From: Leucobacter aridicollis
GTDB taxonomy: Bacteria > Actinomycetota > Actinomycetes > Actinomycetales > Microbacteriaceae
NCBI RefSeq assembly: GCF_024399335.1
Contig: NZ_CP075339.1
Span: 1,302,001 to 1,366,000 of the forward strand
DNA length: 64,000 bases
Direction: 5' to 3'
A program made the position numbers and the translations under genes. The stretch's first letter is position 1, and the number at the start of each line of letters is the position of its first letter. Positions 59,802 through 64,000 of the stretch are shown in pieces. Under the pieces are notes generated by a model. The model was not told the DNA's origin and did not search any database. It saw only the letters and a program-made list of their open reading frames with translations.

Positions 59802-62372
59802 ATGCACCTCGGAGAGATCCTCGACACCGAGCGCTTCGCTGAACCGGACGAGGTCTTCGCGATGTTCGAAGAGTGGGCATGGGAGGTGCGCGGGCTGCGC
59901 CTGTACCCGGCGCAGGAGGAAGCCATCCTCGGGATGACTCTCGGCTCGAACGTCGTCCTTGCCACGCCCACGGGAACAGGGAAGTCGCTCGTGGCGCTCG
60001 GCGCACACTTTGCTGCCCTCGCCGAGGGGCGGCGCACTGTCTACACCGCACCCATCAAGGCGCTCGTGAGCGAAAAGTTCTTCGAGCTCGTCGCCGTGTT
60101 TGGTGCCGACAGGGTCGGCATGATCACAGGCGACACTGCAATCAACTCAGATGCGCCGATCATCTGCTGCACGGCTGAGATCCTCGCGAACCTCGCGTTG
60201 CGTGACAAGACAGCGAATGGGATCACCCAGGTCGTCATGGACGAGTTCCATTTCTACGCTGAGCCTGATCGAGGCTGGGCGTGGCAGGTGCCGCTGCTGC
60301 TGATGGCGGACGCGCAGTTCCTCCTCATGTCGGCGACACTCGGTGACGTTACTGAACTCGCCGACGACCTGAGCCGGAGGACGGGCCGTGACACGGAACT
60401 CGTGACTGGCGTCGAACGGCCGGTACCGCTCGATTTCAGCTACGCCGTCGCCCCGACGCACGAGGTCATCGAGCAGCTCGTTGAGGATCGCCAGACACCC
60501 GCATACCTCGTGCATTTCAATCAGTCGCACGCAGTCGAGCAGGCGCAGGCTCTCGCAAGCATCAAACTCGTGGACCGCGCCGGGCGCGACGAGATCGCCG
60601 AGGCGATCGGGGCGTTCAGATTCTCGGCTGGCTTTGGTCAGTCACTCTCGCGGCTGGTTCGCTCGGGAATCGGCGTACACCACGCAGGTATGCTTCCGAA
60701 GTACCGCCGCCTCGTTGAGCAACTCGCGCAGCGCGGGCTCCTCAAAGTCATCTGCGGCACGGACACCCTCGGCGTAGGGATCAATGTGCCGATCCGCACC
60801 GTCGTCATTACCGCGCTCACGAAGTACGACGGCGAGAAGATGCGCCGCCTCTCGGCGCGGGAATTCCACCAGATCGCAGGTCGCGCGGGCCGTGCCGGCT
60901 TCGACACCGAGGGTGACGTCATTGCGCTCGCCCCGGAGTTTGAGGTCGAGAACGCCCGCGCTGCCGCGAAGGCGGCTGCCAAAGCAAGCGGCGGCAAGAA
61001 GGCAAAACCGGCGAAGAAGAAGTCGCCGCCGCAGGGGTTCGTTGCCTGGAACGAACAGACGCTTGACAAGCTCGTGGCGGCGTCGCCAGAGCCGCTCGTG
61101 AGCCGCATGCGGATCACTCACTCGATGGTGCTCGGCGTCATTGGCCGCGGTGAGGATTTCGAGGGCGATGCGCTCGCGACGCTCCGCACCCTAGTGTTCG
61201 ACAGCCACGAGCCGCGTGCCGCGCAGTTCGCCCACGCGCGAACCGCGATCGAGATCTTCCGTACGCTTGTGCGCGGTGGGATCGTCGAGACCTACGTCGA
61301 CGGTTCAGGGCAGAAGCTTTTGCGTCTCACCGTCGAGCTCCAGTCGAACTTTGCGCTGAACCAGCCGCTGTCGCCATTCGCACTTGCCGCGCTAGAGCTG
61401 CTCGACCCCGAATCGGAAAGCTACGCGCTCGATGCGATCTCAGTCATCGAAGCGACGCTCGAAGATCCGCGCGCGATCGTCCGCGCCCAGGAGCATCGCG
61501 CACGCGGCGAGGCGATCGGGGCGATGAAAGCCGAGGGCATCGAGTACGAGGAGCGCATGGAGCTGCTCGAGGAGATCACCCACCCGCAGCCGCTCGCCGA
61601 CCTCCTCAGCGAAGCATTCGAAGCGTATCTGAAGGAAGTGCCCTGGGCGCGCGACTACGAATTGCGGCCGAAATCGGTCGTGCGAGACATGATCGAGCGC
61701 GCCTTCGGGTTCCGCGACCTCGTGAACTACTACGGTCTGGGCCGGGCCGAGGGCGGTGTGCTCCGCTACCTGAGCGATGCGTACCGTGCGCTCGAGCGGA
61801 CCGTGCCCGAGGCGGCAAAGACGGAGGAGCTCGACGAGATCATCGAGTGGCTCGGGGAGCTCGTCCGGCAAGTTGACTCGAGCTTGATCGACGAGTGGAC
61901 CGAGCTGTCGAATCCGGATGTGGCTGCCGCGCTCGCCGCGGAGCGCGATTCGAACGAGACAGCACTCGTCGGGCCGCCACCGGCGCGCTCGCTCCTCGCG
62001 AACGAGCGGGCGTTCATGGTGATGGTGCGTAATGCCCTGTTTCGGCGAGTGCAGGCGGCGGCGTTCGAACAGTATGACGAGCTCGAGGCGCTCGACGCTT
62101 CCAATGGTTTCGCCGTGCAGAAATGGCGCGACGCCCTTGACGGATACTTCACCGAGTACGACGAGATCAGGGTCGACAGTGATGCCCGCGCCGCTGGCCT
62201 GCTCACGCTCGACAAGTCCCGGGCGGGTGCAGGGGCGTGGGAGTTCAGACAGGTGCTTCTCGATCCCGCGGGCGACCGAGACTGGGGTATTGAGGGCGAG
62301 ATCGACCTCGCTGCTTCCGAGCTTGAGGGCGAACCTGTTGTGCACGTCACCCGCGTTGGGCCGACGGTCTGA
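59802..62372 (+). CDS. DEAD/DEAH-box helicase with DUF3516 domain
   Basis: An 856-residue SF2 helicase. Motif I ATPTGTGKSLVALG, Ia APIKALVSEKFFE, II VVMDEFHFYAEPDRG (DExH), III LMSATLGDVT, VI HQIAGRAGRAGFDTEGDVIAL. A Lys/Ala-rich insertion (about 385-405, KAAAKASGGKKAKPAKKK) separates the core from the C-terminal DUF3516 region, the actinobacterial Ski2-like arrangement. It is probably an RNA helicase; partner and substrate are unknown. AGGA five bases before the ATG. Confidence 0.92.
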   Translation: MHLGEILDTERFAEPDEVFAMFEEWAWEVRGLRLYPAQEEAILGMTLGSNVVLATPTGTGKSLVALGAHFAALAEGRRTVYTAPIKALVSEKFFELVAVFGADRVGMITGDTAINSDAPIICCTAEILANLALRDKTANGITQVVMDEFHFYAEPDRGWAWQVPLLLMADAQFLLMSATLGDVTELADDLSRRTGRDTELVTGVERPVPLDFSYAVAPTHEVIEQLVEDRQTPAYLVHFNQSHAVEQAQALASIKLVDRAGRDEIAEAIGAFRFSAGFGQSLSRLVRSGIGVHHAGMLPKYRRLVEQLAQRGLLKVICGTDTLGVGINVPIRTVVITALTKYDGEKMRRLSAREFHQIAGRAGRAGFDTEGDVIALAPEFEVENARAAAKAAAKASGGKKAKPAKKKSPPQGFVAWNEQTLDKLVAASPEPLVSRMRITHSMVLGVIGRGEDFEGDALATLRTLVFDSHEPRAAQFAHARTAIEIFRTLVRGGIVETYVDGSGQKLLRLTVELQSNFALNQPLSPFALAALELLDPESESYALDAISVIEATLEDPRAIVRAQEHRARGEAIGAMKAEGIEYEERMELLEEITHPQPLADLLSEAFEAYLKEVPWARDYELRPKSVVRDMIERAFGFRDLVNYYGLGRAEGGVLRYLSDAYRALERTVPEAAKTEELDEIIEWLGELVRQVDSSLIDEWTELSNPDVAAALAAERDSNETALVGPPPARSLLANERAFMVMVRNALFRRVQAAAFEQYDELEALDASNGFAVQKWRDALDGYFTEYDEIRVDSDARAAGLLTLDKSRAGAGAWEFRQVLLDPAGDRDWGIEGEIDLAASELEGEPVVHVTRVGPTV

Positions 62373-62447
62373 CGACGGCGGGGGAGAAGCTGGTGCCGCA
62401 GCTGCTGGGCGCAAGCTCCCCGGCGGAGAGCAGGGCCATCTGACGCT

Positions 62448-63602
62448 CTAGTCAGCCCTCCCCTCGACTGTCTCCTCGTCGAAGATCTCCTCGGTGTCCT
62501 GGCCAAGGAGCCGCGGCGGGGCAGCGACGCTGCCTGGGGTTCGCGACAGCTTGATCGGAATTCCGAGCGTCTTGCGTCCAGCAAGCTCAAGCACCATTGA
62601 CCGCGCGCGAGCCTGTTCGTCGGTGAGCGCCTCGCTCACCGACTGCACGACCCCTGCCGGTATGCCACGCGCCCGGAGCTCTTCGTCCAACGCTCCGCGC
62701 GTGAGCGCAGCGATCAGCGGGGAGAGCACGGCCTTCAGATCCAGCCGGTTGCGGACCCGATCGCCGTTTGTGCGGAACCTCGGGTCAGTCGCAAGTGCTG
62801 GGACGCCAAGGAACTCGCAGAACCGATCGAACTGATCGTCGTTGCCGACTGCGATGAAGATCTGGCCGTCCAGCGCGTCGAAGCTGTCATACGGCTGAAT
62901 AGTCGGGTGCGCCGAGCCACTACGTTTGGCCTCTGTGCCGTCTGCAAGCCACGAGGCTGAATGCGGGTGCAACAATGACAACGACGTGTCGAACAACGAC
63001 AAGTCCACAAGCTGGCCAAGCCCGCTGTGACCACGCTCGTGCAGAGCAAACATGATGCCGTTTACCGCGTAGAAGCCCGTCACCATGTCTACCACAGGCA
63101 CACCGACCTTGAGCGGTGGGCCGTCCGCCTCGCCGTTGACGCTCATCAGGCCGCCCAACGCTTGCGCAACGGCGTCGTATCCCGGCAGTCCTCCACGAGG
63201 ACCCTCGGAGCCAAAGCCCGTAATCCTGCAGTGCACAAGTCGCGGCCAGCGGGTGCGAATCGTCTCATCCGAGAGCCCCCAGGACTCCAGCGTTCCGTGT
63301 CGAAAGTTCTCAACAAGCACGTCAGCGCTATCAAGGAGTGTGTGCAGGCGGCTCCTGCCTGAATCGCTTTTGAGATCGAGGCAGACATTTCGCTTGTTGC
63401 GGTTCAGGCCCTCGTAGTAGGCGCTTGATCCCTCACCAACGAACGGCGGACCCCAGCGGCGTGTATCGTCACCGGACCGGGCTTCGACTTTGATCACGTC
63501 CGCCCCATGATCACCGAGGATCTGGGTGCACAGCGGCCCCGCGAGAACACGCGATAGATCGATCACACGAAGGCCTGCGAGCGACCCGAACTGATAGCCC
63601 AT
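62448..63602 (-). CDS. CaiB/BaiF-family (class III) CoA-transferase
   Basis: A 384-residue enzyme that transfers CoA between acids, or with succinyl-CoA as donor. The N-terminal VIDLSRVLAGPLCTQILGDHGADVIKVEARSGDDTRRWGPPF is the family signature and KVGVPVVDMVTGFYAVN carries the catalytic Asp. The C-terminal RTPGSVAAPPRLLGQDTEEI is also typical. It follows the acyl-CoA dehydrogenase by ten bases on the same strand, so the pair is an operon for CoA-ester catabolism of an unknown acid. Confidence 0.92.
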   Translation of the reverse strand: MGYQFGSLAGLRVIDLSRVLAGPLCTQILGDHGADVIKVEARSGDDTRRWGPPFVGEGSSAYYEGLNRNKRNVCLDLKSDSGRSRLHTLLDSADVLVENFRHGTLESWGLSDETIRTRWPRLVHCRITGFGSEGPRGGLPGYDAVAQALGGLMSVNGEADGPPLKVGVPVVDMVTGFYAVNGIMFALHERGHSGLGQLVDLSLFDTSLSLLHPHSASWLADGTEAKRSGSAHPTIQPYDSFDALDGQIFIAVGNDDQFDRFCEFLGVPALATDPRFRTNGDRVRNRLDLKAVLSPLIAALTRGALDEELRARGIPAGVVQSVSEALTDEQARARSMVLELAGRKTLGIPIKLSRTPGSVAAPPRLLGQDTEEIFDEETVEGRAD

Positions 63603-63612
63603 TGGGTGCCCC

Positions 63613-64000
63613 TCAGTACGACTTTGGAAGTCCGAGAACGTGAACTGCGACGTAGTTGAGCACCATCTCTTGGCTCACGGGGGCGAGACGGAGGATGCGC
63701 GATTCGCGGAAGTAGCGTTCGACGTTGTACTCCTTTGCATACCCCATCCCACCCAGGGTCTGCATTGCCGTGTCCGCGGCGGCGAAGCCGGCCTCCGCGC
63801 ACAGCCATTTGGCCATGTTTGCCTGGCTGCCAACTGGCATTCCTGCGTCGTAGCGCCATGCGGCCTCCCGTGCCATCAGCCCGGCCGCATCCAGGTGTGT
63901 TTGGCACTTCGCGAGTGGGAAGGCAATGCCTTGATTCTTGCCAATCGGCCTGTCGAACACGACGCGTTCTTTCGCGTACTTCACGGCTATCTCCATCGCG
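63613..64000 (-). CDS. Acyl-CoA dehydrogenase, C-terminal part (5' end outside window)
   Basis: The last roughly 129 residues are visible; the gene continues beyond the right edge. AMEIAVKYAKERVVFDRPIGKNQGIAFPLAKCQTHLDAAGLMAREAAW, AMQTLGGMGYAKEYNVERYFRESRILRLAPVSQEMVLNYV are characteristic of the C-terminal helical FAD domain of short-chain acyl-CoA dehydrogenases, including the GGMGY loop. It oxidises an acyl-CoA to the enoyl form. The visible ATG at 63996 is internal. Confidence 0.92.
   Translation of the reverse strand, partial: AMEIAVKYAKERVVFDRPIGKNQGIAFPLAKCQTHLDAAGLMAREAAWRYDAGMPVGSQANMAKWLCAEAGFAAADTAMQTLGGMGYAKEYNVERYFRESRILRLAPVSQEMVLNYVAVHVLGLPKSY

Noticed and set aside
62373..62447. 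Terminator after the DUF3516 helicase gene.
   Set aside because: GGGGAG and CTCCCC arms are short and far apart; not enough to call.
1..64000. Insertion sequences, prophage or integron features.
   Set aside because: No transposase, integrase or terminal repeats were recognised; gene order and codon use look even throughout.

Overview
The window is about 64 kb of high-GC DNA carrying roughly 47 densely packed protein genes. No rRNA, tRNA, insertion sequence or CRISPR array was recognised. Strong GC bias at third codon positions, GTG/TTG starts, actinobacterial families (DUF3097, DUF3516 helicase, TM0106-type nuclease, AldR-like regulator next to ald) and many leaderless-type promoters (TANNNT placed 6-7 nt before the start codon) point to an actinomycete. 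A Microbacteriaceae member, perhaps Leucobacter-like, is my inference. No stretch longer than about 300 bases lacks a gene.

Layout. 1-5.5 kb: minus-strand YbaK-type deacylase fragment and a five-gene peptide ABC transporter (solute-binding protein, two permeases, two ATPases, linked by ATGA overlaps). 5.7-12.5 kb: small metallopeptidase-like protein, arginase-fold hydrolase, DUF3097 protein, 3-hydroxyisobutyryl-CoA hydrolase-type crotonase, a MocR-type regulator lacking its PLP lysine, a DtxR/MntR-type regulator, a GNAT protein and small unknowns. 12.4-14.6 kb: lipoprotein and DHA2 drug exporter.

14.7-26.8 kb: the most unusual block, a catabolic island. It holds a tandem HxlR regulator with duplicated cysteine tails, an AMP-dependent acyl-CoA ligase, a thiolase lacking its C-terminal cysteine, an SCP2-type thiolase, a carotenoid-cleavage-type dioxygenase, a nitronate monooxygenase-like flavoprotein, a TetR regulator, an amidohydrolase and an NhaC-type antiporter. 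Three promoters in it share a CTCTGTNAAYTGMAGY element, with a degenerate fourth copy at the TetR/amidohydrolase intergenic region. This suggests one TetR-controlled regulon that activates an acid as its CoA ester, cleaves it thiolytically and oxidatively splits an alkene.

26.8-33 kb: lipoprotein, CitAB-type two-component system with citrate-binding signature residues, divergent from a complete tctCBA tricarboxylate transporter. 33-38.7 kb: TetR regulator and FadE-type acyl-CoA dehydrogenase sharing a palindrome that fills the promoter spacer; LysR regulator divergent from an Orn/Lys/Arg decarboxylase-fold enzyme. 38.8-49.7 kb: DUF885 protein, NCS1 permease, DEAD-box helicase with a Gly/Gln/Arg tail, a TM0106-type nuclease-helicase and an aminotransferase. 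49.7-53.8 kb: alanine/NAD block (ald, AldR-like regulator, pncA, cycA-like permease). 54-64 kb: Na+/H+ antiporter, AlkZ-like winged-helix protein, Old Yellow Enzyme homologue, DUF2130 coiled-coil protein, DUF3516 helicase, CaiB-type CoA-transferase and the end of an acyl-CoA dehydrogenase cut by the window edge.

Seven of the eleven convergent gene junctions carry long hairpins, most without a U-tract, that could terminate transcription from both sides.
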